From assembly GCF_034377145.1 (NCBI RefSeq), contig NZ_CP139708.1, positions 171,960 to 235,959 on the forward strand: a stretch of 64,000 nucleotides of DNA. Reading direction: 5' to 3'. The position numbers were made by a program, and so were the translations under genes. The notes below the pieces were generated by a model. It was not told the DNA's origin. It ran no database searches and worked only from the letters and a program-made list of their open reading frames with translations. The stretch is from Sulfitobacter sp. OXR-159 (GTDB taxonomy: Bacteria; Pseudomonadota; Alphaproteobacteria; Rhodobacterales; Rhodobacteraceae). Below, one piece after another: positions 51,286-60,800 of this stretch. How positions within the stretch are numbered: the first letter of the stretch is position 1; each line of letters starts with the position of its first letter.

Positions 51286-54273
51286 TTACGCTGGCATAAT
51301 CTTGCAGAGAGTCGCTTTGGTCTCCTGCATTTGCGTCACTGAATCGTAGCCGTAGGTCTGAACCGTGTTGGTGCTTTCGCCCAGAACGATCGGATCGGCC
51401 CCATCGGGGTATTTGTCCCGCAGGCTGACACCTTCCATGTGCCCGCCGAAGTGGAAGGGCATGAAGGCCACGCCCTCGCCCACCCGTTCGGTGACCATGG
51501 CCATCACTTTGATCTTGCCGCCCTCGGGCCCTTCGACCCAAACGTCGGACCCGTCGCGCACGCCAAGGTTGTTGGCGTCACGGGTGTTGATCTCGATGAA
51601 CATGTTCTGTTGCAACTCGGCCAACCATGGGTTCGACCGGGTCTCGTCCCCGCCGCCCTCATATTCGACCAAGCGGCCAGAAGTGAGGATGATCGGGAAT
51701 TCCTGCGAGAAGTCGTTCTTTTGGATCGAGGCATAAAGCGTCGGCACCCGCCAGAAGGTCTTGTCTTCGTAGGTTGGGTAATCCGCGACCAGATCGCGCC
51801 GGTTTGAATAAAGCGGCTCGCGGTGTTTTGGCACCGGATCGGGGAAGGTCCAGACCACACAGCGGGCCTTGGCGTTACCGAAGGGGGCGCAGCCATGTTC
51901 AATCGCGACCCGCTGGATGCCGCCCGAAAGGTCGGTCTTCCAGTTGATGCCACCGACTTGGGCCACGTAATCCGATTCCATCTCGCCTTGATGCGAGGTT
52001 TCACCGACCTCTTCTTGGCCATCGTCCGCATTTTCAGGCTTCTCGTAACCTGCGACCGCTTCGATGATGGCGCGTTCCTCCGCTGTGAGATCGCCGTCCC
52101 AGCCCAAATCCGTCAGCATCTGCATGGTGAATTCAGGATAGCCGTCTTTGATCTCGGAGCCTTTGGAATAGACACCTTCAGCCAGCAGGTTTTCACCGTC
52201 ACGTTCAACGCCGAAACGGGCGCGGAAGGTCAGGCCGCCTTCGGCCACTGGCAGCGACAGATCGTAAAGGTTCGCCGTGCCGGGGTGGTTCATCTCGGGC
52301 GTGCCCCAGCAGGGCCATGGCATGCCGTAGTAATCGCCATCCGCCGGGCCGCCGTTGGCACGCAGAGTGGTTTTGTCGAAGGTGTGCTGGTTCTGCATGT
52401 GCATTTTCATCCGCTCGGGCGACTGCCCGGTATAGCCGATGGTCCACATGCCTTTGTTGAACTCGCGCGTCAGGTCTTCGATGAGCGGCTCTTCACCGTT
52501 CACTTCGATGTTGCGGAACATGCGATCATCAAAGCCGAACTTCTTGGCGAACTTATAGAGGATCGTGTGGTCCGGCAGGCTTTCAAACAGCGGCTCGACG
52601 ACCTTTTCGCGCCACTGGAGCGAGCGGTTCGATGCGGTCACGGAACCGGAGGTTTCGAACTGCGTACAGGCCGGGAGCAGGTAGGTGTTGTCGGTCCGAT
52701 CGTGGAGAACGGCAGAGACGGTTGGGTATGGGTCGACCACAACCAGCAGGTCGAGCTTTTCCATCGCCGTTTTCATCTCACCCTGACGGGTCTGCGAGTT
52801 CGGCGCGTGGCCCCAGAGCACCATGGCTTTGGTGTTGTCGGGCTGCTCAAGGTTCTCACGGTCCTCAAGCACACCATCGATCCAACGCGACACCGGGATG
52901 CCGATGAGGTTGATCATCTTTTGCTCTTCGCCCGCGCCATCGGTCCACGAGGCGAAGCGGCTCTGGATCCATTCCAGATCCTCACCCCAGACCCGCGCCC
53001 AATGCGCCCAAGAGCCATCGGACAGGCCGTAGTAGCCCGGCAGCGTATCGGCCAGAACGCCAAGGTCGGTCGCGCCTTGCACGTTGTCGTGGCCGCGGAA
53101 GATGTTGGTGCCGCCACCGGCGGTGCCCATGTTGCCCAAGGCCAGCTGCAGAATGCAGTAAGCGCGGGTGTTGTTGTTGCCGTTGGTGTGCTGCGTGCCA
53201 CCCATGCACCAGATCACGGTGCCGGGGCGGTGGTTGGCCAGTGTCCGCGCGACGCGCTGAAGCTGTTCGCCGGGCACGCCGGTGACGCGCTCAACCTCAT
53301 CGGGGGTCCAGTTGGCGACTTCCTGACGGATTTCATCCATGCCCCAGACGCGGGTGCGGATGAATTCCTCATCCTCCCAACCGTTCTCGAAGATGTGGTA
53401 GAGGATGCCCCAAACCAGCGCCACGTCCGACCCCGGACGGAAGCGTACATATTCGTCGGCATGGGCCGCGGTACGGGTGAAACGCGGATCGCAGACGATC
53501 AGCGGCGCGTTGTTCTCTTCCTTGGCTTTCAGCACGTGCTGCAGCGACACCGGGTGCGCCTCGGCGGGGTTGCCGCCGATGATGAAGATTGCGCGCGACT
53601 TGTGGATGTCGTTGTAGCTGTTGGTCATGGCGCCGTAGCCCCATGTGTTCGCCACGCCCGCCACGGTGGTGGAGTGACAAATCCGCGCTTGGTGGTCGAC
53701 GTTGTTGGTGCCCCAATAGGCGGCGAACTTGCGGAACAGATAGGCTTGTTCGTTGGAGTGTTTCGCCGAGCCGAGCCAATAGACCGAATCCGGGCCAGAG
53801 GTGTCGCGGATCGACAGCATCTGATCGCCGATCTCGTTGATCGCCTGCTCCCAAGAAATCCGCTGCCATTCGCCGCCGACTTTCTTCATCGGATACTTCA
53901 GGCGGCGCTCGCCATGGGCGTGCTCACGGACCGAGGCGCCCTTGGCGCAATGCGCGCCGAGGTTGAAGGGGCTGTCCCAACCGGGTTCTTGACCGAGCCA
54001 AACACCGTCCGACACTTCGGCGATGACGGTACAACCGACCGAGCAATGGGTGCAGACGGATTTCTTGACTTCCATCTTTCCGCTGACGGCTGCGGTGGCG
54101 GCTGATGCCTGTTGCACGCTGCCCGCGGTGCCTGCGATTGCCGCAAGCCCGCCGATGGCAAGGCCCGAGCCGCGCAGGAACGCGCGCCGGTCAATACCGC
54201 TGCGCGCCACATCGGACATGATGCCTGTCCGCTGCGCAGACCGCGCGACCCCATTGGTCTTTTTCCTCAACAT
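51286..54273 (-). CDS. fdhA: Formate dehydrogenase alpha subunit (molybdenum/tungsten-bis-pterin), Tat-exported
   Basis: This is a 995-residue catalytic subunit. A twin-arginine signal (DRRAFLRGSG, residues 28-37) sends the folded enzyme to the periplasm. Cys74, Cys77, Cys81 and Cys109 bind a [4Fe-4S] cluster. The metal ligand is Cys199, in RICHSTTVAG, with His200 beside it; there is no selenocysteine TGA. The tungstate transporter encoded nearby suggests W rather than Mo. ATG 54273 has GGGAG 7 bp upstream. It follows the TAT-target gene and is co-transcribed with the chaperone and DUF3305/DUF3306 genes. Confidence 0.97.
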   Translation of the reverse strand: MLRKKTNGVARSAQRTGIMSDVARSGIDRRAFLRGSGLAIGGLAAIAGTAGSVQQASAATAAVSGKMEVKKSVCTHCSVGCTVIAEVSDGVWLGQEPGWDSPFNLGAHCAKGASVREHAHGERRLKYPMKKVGGEWQRISWEQAINEIGDQMLSIRDTSGPDSVYWLGSAKHSNEQAYLFRKFAAYWGTNNVDHQARICHSTTVAGVANTWGYGAMTNSYNDIHKSRAIFIIGGNPAEAHPVSLQHVLKAKEENNAPLIVCDPRFTRTAAHADEYVRFRPGSDVALVWGILYHIFENGWEDEEFIRTRVWGMDEIRQEVANWTPDEVERVTGVPGEQLQRVARTLANHRPGTVIWCMGGTQHTNGNNNTRAYCILQLALGNMGTAGGGTNIFRGHDNVQGATDLGVLADTLPGYYGLSDGSWAHWARVWGEDLEWIQSRFASWTDGAGEEQKMINLIGIPVSRWIDGVLEDRENLEQPDNTKAMVLWGHAPNSQTRQGEMKTAMEKLDLLVVVDPYPTVSAVLHDRTDNTYLLPACTQFETSGSVTASNRSLQWREKVVEPLFESLPDHTILYKFAKKFGFDDRMFRNIEVNGEEPLIEDLTREFNKGMWTIGYTGQSPERMKMHMQNQHTFDKTTLRANGGPADGDYYGMPWPCWGTPEMNHPGTANLYDLSLPVAEGGLTFRARFGVERDGENLLAEGVYSKGSEIKDGYPEFTMQMLTDLGWDGDLTAEERAIIEAVAGYEKPENADDGQEEVGETSHQGEMESDYVAQVGGINWKTDLSGGIQRVAIEHGCAPFGNAKARCVVWTFPDPVPKHREPLYSNRRDLVADYPTYEDKTFWRVPTLYASIQKNDFSQEFPIILTSGRLVEYEGGGDETRSNPWLAELQQNMFIEINTRDANNLGVRDGSDVWVEGPEGGKIKVMAMVTERVGEGVAFMPFHFGGHMEGVSLRDKYPDGADPIVLGESTNTVQTYGYDSVTQMQETKATLCKIMPA

Positions 54274-54375
54274 ATCTTCACTCCCTATGCGCGGGCTGGT
54301 CCCCGCCTGAGGTGGCTATTGAACGGCGGGCGTTTTCGCCCTGCCAAGTTTCGGGGCCGCGCCCCTGTTATCTGG

Positions 54376-54588
54376 TCAGAACCGCGCGGCGGCGTAATAG
54401 GCGCGCGTGTGTTCGGTGTCTTGGATACGGTCCGACGACAGGTCGGGGGCTTGGGCCGCTTCGGCCTCGGTCCCTGTGGTGGCCACGGCAACGGCGGCCA
54501 AGGGGGCGGCGGAGCCCGCGAATTTCAGGAAGTCGCGCCGGTCCTTGCGAACGGGTGCGTCGGTGGTACCCTCTGGCTTGCGTGTCAT
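54376..54588 (-). CDS. Formate dehydrogenase region TAT-target small protein
   Basis: This is a 70-residue protein with the twin-arginine signal KDRRDFLKFAG followed by an Ala-rich helix ending EAEAAQAP and a short mature part ending AYYAAARF. It matches the small TAT-target family found in formate dehydrogenase operons. It may be a membrane-released accessory or remain as a signal-anchored peptide. It lies 65 bp after the TorD gene. Confidence 0.88.
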   Translation of the reverse strand: MTRKPEGTTDAPVRKDRRDFLKFAGSAAPLAAVAVATTGTEAEAAQAPDLSSDRIQDTEHTRAYYAAARF

Positions 54589-54653
54589 CTTCTCTCTCCT
54601 GTTACGTCTCTTGTTCAGGGGCGCGTGGCCCCGCCTGTCTCATCGCGGTGGGT

Positions 54654-55262
54654 CTAGTCGTCTTTGCTGAGCCGGAAGGCTTCGGCTTCAATCTGCATGA
54701 AGGCACGGCCAATTTTGCCTACAGGGGCATAGAAGACCGAGTTTTTCGCCCCTTCGAGGTCGGCAAAGAAGTGCCCAGCCCAAGGGGCGATATGCCGGTT
54801 AAAGAATGTCTTTTGCTGCGCCAGCGTCGCGGGGGACGCAAAACGGCCCGCGATCATCGCGCCCATCATCTCCATCAGCGACGCGATGTTGTCTTCGGGC
54901 TCAAACACATTCGCCGCCCGTTCAAGCCCGCGTGCAACCATATCCTGACGCAGGGCGGCCAGCGGTTTTTCGTTGAGAAAACCGGTGAGGTAAAAGCTCG
55001 CATAGGGCAAAAGCTCGCCCCGGCCCAGCCCGATGAAAAGCCGGTTGAACTCACTCTCGGCACCCGAGGGTTTGGTCTTGGCGGCGAGTTTCGACAGCGT
55101 CTTGAATCCCTGCCCCAACTCGCTGTCATCCCCCGACAGACCCGCGCATTGATCCAGCAGCATCTGATCCGGGGGACCGGCAAGGATTAGGCCCATGAAG
55201 TTGTAAAGGTCCGCGCGCAGGCGGTCTTCTTCGGGCAGGGGCGTCGCGGCCAATTGGGTCAT
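54654..55262 (-). CDS. TorD/DmsD-family chaperone for formate dehydrogenase
   Basis: This is a 202-residue all-helical chaperone with EDRLRADLYNFMGLILAGPPD near the start and FFNRHIAPWAGHFFADLE later, typical of the family. It binds the twin-arginine signal of the alpha subunit and helps cofactor insertion before export. It overlaps the DUF3306 gene by 4 nt. Confidence 0.92.
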   Translation of the reverse strand: MTQLAATPLPEEDRLRADLYNFMGLILAGPPDQMLLDQCAGLSGDDSELGQGFKTLSKLAAKTKPSGAESEFNRLFIGLGRGELLPYASFYLTGFLNEKPLAALRQDMVARGLERAANVFEPEDNIASLMEMMGAMIAGRFASPATLAQQKTFFNRHIAPWAGHFFADLEGAKNSVFYAPVGKIGRAFMQIEAEAFRLSKDD

Positions 55263-55900
55263 GCGCTGCTACCTTCCATGTCCTGTGCCAGATCACTGGC
55301 GAAGTGAAACCGCATGCGGCGGTGGGTCGGCGCGGGCTGCGCTTCGGATTCTTCTTCCGGGGCGGCATGATGCACCTCAAGAGGCGCATCTGGGGCCAGC
55401 GCCGTTTCGGTCCGGCGGGGGCCGGGCACGACGACATCATGGGTCGAGGCCAGAACGGGCGCGTCATTGTTGGCGCTCTCAACCGTCTCTTCGGGCGCGT
55501 CGGCCTCTGCGGTCAGCACCTCTTCGACCTTCGAGACCATGCCGCGGCCCACTTGGTAGATCGTGTTAACCGGTTTCCCAGCTGTCGCCGCCGCTGTGTA
55601 ATCGTCGTCGTAATCGTTCAACCCGTCAAGGCAGGCCAGCACCGGGTTGGTTTTCCAAAAGCTGCGCAGCGCGCGGGTCTTGAGCCGTTGGGGCAGTTGC
55701 GCCTTGAGAAAGGCACGCAACTGTTCGCCGCTCACCAGATCCTCCGGCGCGGGCAGATCGAACTCGGCCAGCAGGTCATCATCGCTGCGCTCGGCCAGTG
55801 CGGCTTCTTCAGCCTCTGCCACCTGCGCTGCGTGAACGCGCACTTCGGCCTCTGCCTCAGCCGCGACGGCGGCGCGGCGTTTCTGCCAAAAACCGCTCAT
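55259..55900 (-). CDS. DUF3306 protein of formate dehydrogenase operon
   Basis: This is a 213-residue protein with a conserved core LPQRLKTRALRSFWKTNPVL followed by GLNDYDDDY. A long acidic Ala-Glu region precedes it and a low-complexity tail follows. DUF3306 and DUF3305 genes are found together in formate dehydrogenase operons; their function is not established. The start overlaps DUF3305 by ATGA. Confidence 0.9.
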   Translation of the reverse strand: MSGFWQKRRAAVAAEAEAEVRVHAAQVAEAEEAALAERSDDDLLAEFDLPAPEDLVSGEQLRAFLKAQLPQRLKTRALRSFWKTNPVLACLDGLNDYDDDYTAAATAGKPVNTIYQVGRGMVSKVEEVLTAEADAPEETVESANNDAPVLASTHDVVVPGPRRTETALAPDAPLEVHHAAPEEESEAQPAPTHRRMRFHFASDLAQDMEGSSA

Positions 55901-56448
55901 GCCAGACGCTTTCGTTTCAGCGCGGGCGAGGCGTAAATGTCCGCAGGTTTTTCAATGCGAGGATCGCCGATCCCGTCTTGTTTAATATCAGTGCGCAGAC
56001 GATCCCGGCGGCGTTTGACGAAGGCTTCCTCCTGGTGGAACTCTTCGACGAACTCTTGCACCCATGCCAACAGACCCGGCGTCATCGCGACCTTTTCCAC
56101 CACCTCTTCGGCGCTGTCGCAATAATCCTGCGCCTCATAGGGCGATGCTGTGACCAGCGCGAGTTTGAAGGGGCGGTCGGTTGCACCGGGAATGGGGCGC
56201 ATCACAACATAGACACAAGGCACATCCGCGCCGAGCCCGTGGACATAGGCTTCGGTCTCGGCTCCGTGGAGGTCCAGCTTGAGCGTGGCGGCGTGGTACT
56301 CGACGATCTCACCGTCGCGGCGCAGCTCGCGCCAATCGGCCTCCCCGGCACCGGGCAGCACGGCGGTCGCTTTCCAGCTCCACTTGGCCCAACGGGTCAC
56401 CCCCGGCGCGCGCCGCAGTACGATGCCCAAGGGCATTGTCCGATACAT
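55897..56448 (-). CDS. DUF3305 protein of formate dehydrogenase operon
   Basis: This is a protein of about 183 residues, beginning MYRTMPLGIVLRR, with a conserved WAKWSWKATAVLPGA segment and a C-terminal helical part (EEVVEKVAMTPGLLAWVQEFVEEFHQEE). ATG 56448 is chosen; ATG 56436 is also possible. It is the first gene of the nine-gene formate dehydrogenase operon. The function is unknown, but it is a genomic partner of FDH. Confidence 0.88.
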   Translation of the reverse strand: MYRTMPLGIVLRRAPGVTRWAKWSWKATAVLPGAGEADWRELRRDGEIVEYHAATLKLDLHGAETEAYVHGLGADVPCVYVVMRPIPGATDRPFKLALVTASPYEAQDYCDSAEEVVEKVAMTPGLLAWVQEFVEEFHQEEAFVKRRRDRLRTDIKQDGIGDPRIEKPADIYASPALKRKRLA

Positions 56449-56817
56449 TGTCGGGTTGTGAATCAAATTGCTCCTCCGTTTCAATGACCTTCGCCGCAAA
56501 GGCCGGTCCGGGGGAAGCGCAAATCCGCGCCAAAGCCCGAAAAACCCGGCTTTCGAGACAAGATGGCCCATCGGCTTGGCCCGTCAATGGCGCCTCGGCC
56601 TAATTGTCTAACTTGAGTATTTCGCTCGGAAAATGAGGGAATCGCAAAATTCGAATCACTGCCCCCGCAGACTGCTGTTTCTGCCTGCTTCACCGTCCAA
56701 GAGCAGCACCGCCGCGCCGCGAATTTCGGTTGTAGGGGGTGGCAAATCCCGTCTAGCTTGGGGCCTCTGCCCTGCCCAGATGGGCTGCGGAATGTCGTGC
56801 GAATTGAGGGAAAATTC
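56449..56817. promoter_or_regulatory. Divergent region between FDH operon and Fe-S operon
   Basis: This 369-bp stretch has no gene that stands out; frames into it are continuations of neighbouring genes. GAGGG lies 9 bp before the ATG at 56818. It must hold promoters for the minus-strand FDH operon and the plus-strand ferredoxin operon. No sigma-54 -24/-12 element was recognised. Confidence 0.45.
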
Positions 56818-58782
56818 ATGGCCAAGACATTGATAACATGCGATTGCGCAGGGTCGCAGCGTATCGATTCCGATGCATTGGCCGAGCGCAGCGGTTCGGC
56901 GGTCGCGCCCCCCTGTTCGGCCCTCTGCACCACCCAGATCGACCGGGCGGCCAAGGCCCTGACCGCCGGGGACGCAATTTTATGCTGCACCCAAGAAGAG
57001 CGGGTCTTTACCGAATTGGCCGAGGAACTGGGCCTGCCCCCTGCCCCCCTCTTGGACCTGCGCGACCGGGCCGGATGGTCGGATGACCCCCGTGACAAAC
57101 TACCCAAAATGTCCGCCCTTGCAGCCGAGGCGCTTTTGGACGCCCCGGCAGAGAAAACCATCGATGTCGGGTCCGAAGGGCTTTGCCTGATCGTGGGGCG
57201 CGGCCCGGCAGCGCTGGAGGCGGCGGCGCAGCTCAAAGACCACCTGAGCGTCACGCTGTTGATGGACGACGCGGTGACAAAGGCCGAGGACAATCTGCCC
57301 GAGGTGCGCGATTTTGACCTCATTTCCGGCAAGCTGCGCCGTGCCAAGGGCGCGCTTGGACAGTTCGAAGTGGTGATCGACGCGCTGCGGCAGGTCGACC
57401 CGCGTGGCCGGGGACCGCTCAATTGGACCGCGCCGCGCGACGGCGCGCGCAGCCAATGTGACATCATCATCGACCTGCGCGGCGAGACGCCGCTGTTCCC
57501 GGCGCATGAAAAACGCGAAGGCTACCTGCGCGCCGATCCCGGCCACCCGCCTGCCGTGGCCGCCGCCGTGCTGGCTGCCTCGCATCTCACCGGCACATTT
57601 GAGCAGCCGCTCTATGTGCGGACCGAGCCGCTGCTCTGCGCCCATTCCCGCGCGGCGCAAACCGGCTGCACCAATTGTCTGGACCTTTGCCCCACTGGCG
57701 CGATCACGCCCGACGGCGATCATGTTGCGATCGATCCAATGATCTGCGCGGGCTGCGGTGCCTGTTCCTCGGCCTGCCCCTCGGGTGCGATCAGCTATGA
57801 CGCGCCGCCCGTCGATTTCACCATGCGCCGGGTGCAGACGCTGGCGCGTGCCTATCTCGAAGCGGGCGGCGAAGCGCCGCGCCTGATGGTGCATGACGCC
57901 CATGGCGCCGAGATGATCCGCCTTGCCGCACGCCACGGGCGCGGGTTGCCTGCCGATGTGGTGCCGATGGAACTCGATGCGCTCGCCGCCTTTGGCCATG
58001 CTGAGGCGCTGGCCGCGTTGGCCGCCGGGTTCGCCCATGTCTCGCTTCTGCTTGGCCCCAAGGCCGACCGCGACGCGATTGAGACGCAGACCGCGCTGGT
58101 CCGCGCCATTGCGGGGGACGCGCGGATGTCGCTGATCGACACCCCCGACCCCGAGGCGCTGACCGACATTCTTTATGACGGCGAGGCCCCTGCCCCCGTC
58201 GCCCAGCCGGTGCGCCCGATGGGCAGCCGCCGCCAGATCGCCCGGCAGGCAGCGCGGGCGCTCAACCCCGAGGCCGAGGTGTTGGACCTGCCCGAGGGTG
58301 CGCCCTACGGTGCCGTTCTGGTCGACAAAGATGCCTGCACGCTGTGTCTGTCCTGCGTGTCGCTCTGCCCTTCGGGCGCGCTTGGCGACAACCCGGACCT
58401 GCCGCAACTGCGTTTTCAGGAAGACGCCTGTTTGCAATGCGGACTCTGCGCCAACGTCTGCCCCGAGGATGCCATCACCCTCGCGCCGCGCCTCGACCTG
58501 ACCGAAGCCGCGCTGAGCCAGCGCGTGCTGAACGAGGAAGAGCCTTTTGCCTGCGTCGAATGCGGCAGCCTCTTTGGCGTGAAATCCACCGTAGAGAAAA
58601 TCACCGACAAGCTGCGCAGCCATTCGATGTTTGCCGATGAGGCAAAACTGCGGATGATCCAGATGTGCGATGACTGCCGGATCAATGCGCAGTATCACAG
58701 CACCAACAACCCGATGACCGGCAACGAACGCCCGCGCCCTCGGACCACCGACGATTACCTCTCCAAACGGCGCGACCACTAG
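56818..58782 (+). CDS. Multi-cluster ferredoxin-like protein (4Fe-4S), FDH-associated
   Basis: This is a 654-residue protein. The N-terminal section (to about residue 250) has scattered cysteines (ITCDCAG; PPCSALC; ILCCTQEE) and a nucleotide-fold-like segment (CLIVGRGPAALEAAAQL). A ferredoxin pair follows (CTNCLDLCP and CAGCGACSSACP, around residues 285-320). A second ferredoxin pair lies near the end (CTLCLSCVSLCP; CLQCGLCANVCP). Later cysteines (CVECG; CDDC) could bind another site. It could pass electrons between formate dehydrogenase and another redox partner, or help assembly. It is related to 4Fe-4S proteins found beside FDH genes. The exact role is open. Confidence 0.88.
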   Translation: MAKTLITCDCAGSQRIDSDALAERSGSAVAPPCSALCTTQIDRAAKALTAGDAILCCTQEERVFTELAEELGLPPAPLLDLRDRAGWSDDPRDKLPKMSALAAEALLDAPAEKTIDVGSEGLCLIVGRGPAALEAAAQLKDHLSVTLLMDDAVTKAEDNLPEVRDFDLISGKLRRAKGALGQFEVVIDALRQVDPRGRGPLNWTAPRDGARSQCDIIIDLRGETPLFPAHEKREGYLRADPGHPPAVAAAVLAASHLTGTFEQPLYVRTEPLLCAHSRAAQTGCTNCLDLCPTGAITPDGDHVAIDPMICAGCGACSSACPSGAISYDAPPVDFTMRRVQTLARAYLEAGGEAPRLMVHDAHGAEMIRLAARHGRGLPADVVPMELDALAAFGHAEALAALAAGFAHVSLLLGPKADRDAIETQTALVRAIAGDARMSLIDTPDPEALTDILYDGEAPAPVAQPVRPMGSRRQIARQAARALNPEAEVLDLPEGAPYGAVLVDKDACTLCLSCVSLCPSGALGDNPDLPQLRFQEDACLQCGLCANVCPEDAITLAPRLDLTEAALSQRVLNEEEPFACVECGSLFGVKSTVEKITDKLRSHSMFADEAKLRMIQMCDDCRINAQYHSTNNPMTGNERPRPRTTDDYLSKRRDH

Positions 58783-58807
58783 GCCGCCCACAGCACAGGA
58801 GCCACCC

Positions 58808-59011
58808 ATGAGCGAAGACTTCAACATGTCGATGCGCAAGTTTCTCAAACAGGTCGGCGTGACCTCGCAGCAGGCCATCGAAAAGGCCATGCGCGACCAT
58901 GACACCAGCGGCAAAGAGTTTGCGGTCAAGGCCGTGATCACTATCCCCGAACTGGGCCTTGAGCATGAGATCGACGGCACCATCGCCGGCGCGGACAAGG
59001 GCGGGGCATAA
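58808..59011 (+). CDS. DUF6494-type small protein
   Basis: This is a 67-residue soluble protein with MSMRKFLKQVGVTSQQAIEKAM and a conserved EFAVKAVITI end. It has no signal peptide or cysteine. It lies 25 bp after the ferredoxin gene and 5 bp before apbC, so it belongs to the Fe-S operon. The function is unknown. Confidence 0.82.
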   Translation: MSEDFNMSMRKFLKQVGVTSQQAIEKAMRDHDTSGKEFAVKAVITIPELGLEHEIDGTIAGADKGGA

Positions 59012-59016
59012 GCGAC

Positions 59017-60087
59017 GTGACAGCCAGCAGAGACGCGGTCCTGACCGCCTTGAAGACCGTGACCGATCCGGCCACGGGGACAGACATCGTGGCCAGCGGC
59101 GTGATGCGCGCGCTGAATGTGGATGACGCGGGCGCGGTGCGTTTCGTGATGGAAATCCCGCCCGCCCAAGCCAAAGCCTACGAGGAAGCCAAGGCGCTAG
59201 CCGAAGCGGCTCTGGCGCAGGTCGAGGGGGTGTCGAAAGTCTCCATCGTGCTGACCGGCCACAGCGAAAAAGCCCCGCCGCCCGACCTCAAGCCACAGCG
59301 AAAAGCGGAGCCAACCGGTCCGCAAAAAATCCCCGGCGTCGACCGGATCATCGCCGTCGCCTCGGGCAAGGGCGGCGTCGGCAAATCCACCGTTTCCGCG
59401 AACCTCGCCTGTGCGCTGGCCGCCCAAGGCCGCCGGGTCGGGCTGCTGGATGCCGATGTCTACGGCCCCAGCCAGCCGCGCATGCTCGGCGTCTCTGGCC
59501 GCCCCGCCTCGCCCGATGGCAAGACCATCCTGCCGATGCGCAACCACGGCGTCACCATGATGTCGATTGGCCTGATGACCAACGAAGACCAAGCCGTGGT
59601 CTGGCGCGGGCCGATGCTGATGGGCGCGCTGCAGCAGATGATGACGCAGGTGCAATGGGGCGCGCTTGACGTGCTGATCGTGGACCTGCCGCCCGGCACC
59701 GGCGACGTGCAGATGACGCTGGCGCAAAAGGCCCATGTGGATGGGGCGGTTATCGTCTCTACACCGCAGGATGTGGCTCTGATCGACGCGCGCAAGGGCA
59801 TCGATATGTTCAACCAGCTGAAGGTGCCGATCCTCGGCATGATCGAAAACATGTCGACGCATATCTGCACCAATTGCGGCCACGAAGAGCATGTCTTTGG
59901 CCACGGCGGTGTCGCCTCCGAGGCCGAGAAATGGGGCGTGCCCCTGCTCGCGGAAGTGCCGCTTGATCTGCAGATCCGTCTCGCCTCGGACGGCGGTGCG
60001 CCGATCACCGTCAGCCAGCCGGATAGCAAGCAGGCCGCGGCCTTTCACGCCATCGCCAAGCAACTCGTGGACGCTGGCGCCGCATGA
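59017..60087 (+). CDS. apbC: Mrp/NBP35-family Fe-S cluster carrier ATPase (ApbC)
   Basis: This is a 356-residue protein. The N-terminal MIP18/DUF59 domain (ALKTVTDPATGTDIVASG) is followed by the deviant Walker A KGGVGKST (residues 118-125). A CxxC pair (THICTNCGHEEH) can hold a bridging cluster. It carries [4Fe-4S] clusters to target proteins. Placed beside formate dehydrogenase and multi-cluster ferredoxin genes, it may serve them. The start codon is GTG. Confidence 0.95.
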   Translation: MTASRDAVLTALKTVTDPATGTDIVASGVMRALNVDDAGAVRFVMEIPPAQAKAYEEAKALAEAALAQVEGVSKVSIVLTGHSEKAPPPDLKPQRKAEPTGPQKIPGVDRIIAVASGKGGVGKSTVSANLACALAAQGRRVGLLDADVYGPSQPRMLGVSGRPASPDGKTILPMRNHGVTMMSIGLMTNEDQAVVWRGPMLMGALQQMMTQVQWGALDVLIVDLPPGTGDVQMTLAQKAHVDGAVIVSTPQDVALIDARKGIDMFNQLKVPILGMIENMSTHICTNCGHEEHVFGHGGVASEAEKWGVPLLAEVPLDLQIRLASDGGAPITVSQPDSKQAAAFHAIAKQLVDAGAA

Positions 60088-60800
60088 GCGAGGTGCTGTC
60101 CTTCCCGCCGCTGATGTCGGGCGAGGCGGTCGTGGGCGATGCGCTTGCCGCCGCCTGCGCCCGCGCGGCCGAGGGCTGCGATGCGGGGCTGATCACCTAC
60201 CGCCTCGACGGGGCCGAGATGCAGGCGGCCTTGGTCTTTGCCCCCGAGGTGCCGCTGGCCCGCGCGGTGGCGATGCTGCCGCTCTGCGGGGTGGGCTTTC
60301 AAAACGCCCTCGGCGCGCTCTCGCCGCCCGAAGTCGCGGTGCAACTGGAATGGAACGGCGGCATCCGCGTGAACGGTGCGGCCTGCGGCGCGCTGCGGAT
60401 GATGGCCTCGACAACCGATCCGGCGGCGGTGCCCGATTGGCTCGTCGTCGGTTTCACCCTGCCGCTCTACCCTGCGAACGACCCTGACATGGCGCAAACG
60501 GGTCTAAACCCGGATCAAACCGCGCTCTATGCCGAAGGCTGCGCCGAGGTGCAGCCCCCCGCCCTTGTCGAATCCTGGGCGCGGCACACGCTGCATTGGA
60601 TCAACCGCTGGGAAGACCTCGGCCCTGCCAGCCTGCATGGCGAATGGCGCGGCTTGGCCTATGGGATCGACGAAGAGGTGACCGCGCAGGGCGCAAGCGG
60701 TACATTCATCGGTGTCGACGAGGACTTCGGCATGTTACTGCGCGCGGGACAGACGACCCGCCTGATCCCGCTCACCACCTTATTGGAGCCCGCACCATGA
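60084..60800 (+). CDS. Biotin/lipoate A/B protein ligase-like protein (DUF4444)
   Basis: This is a 238-residue protein resembling the ligase fold. It has VQLEWNGGIRVNGAACGALRM in place of the usual lysine-binding loop, a proline-rich middle and a C-terminal DUF4444-like part (GTFIGVDEDFGMLLR). It overlaps apbC by ATGA. Its partner and substrate are unknown; a ligase or a cofactor-binding role in FDH maturation is possible. Confidence 0.82.
   Translation: MSEVLSFPPLMSGEAVVGDALAAACARAAEGCDAGLITYRLDGAEMQAALVFAPEVPLARAVAMLPLCGVGFQNALGALSPPEVAVQLEWNGGIRVNGAACGALRMMASTTDPAAVPDWLVVGFTLPLYPANDPDMAQTGLNPDQTALYAEGCAEVQPPALVESWARHTLHWINRWEDLGPASLHGEWRGLAYGIDEEVTAQGASGTFIGVDEDFGMLLRAGQTTRLIPLTTLLEPAP

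Noticed and set aside
51823..54105. Plus-strand open frame of 760 codons opposite the FDH alpha subunit
   Set aside because: It is antisense to a well-conserved catalytic subunit and has no recognisable domain.
54171..54273. Selenocysteine in formate dehydrogenase
   Set aside because: The metal-ligand position (Cys199) is encoded by TGC, with no in-frame TGA and no need for a SECIS element.
57100..59169. Minus-strand open frame of 689 codons
   Set aside because: It is antisense to the ferredoxin-like and ApbC genes; composition is that of a shadow frame.
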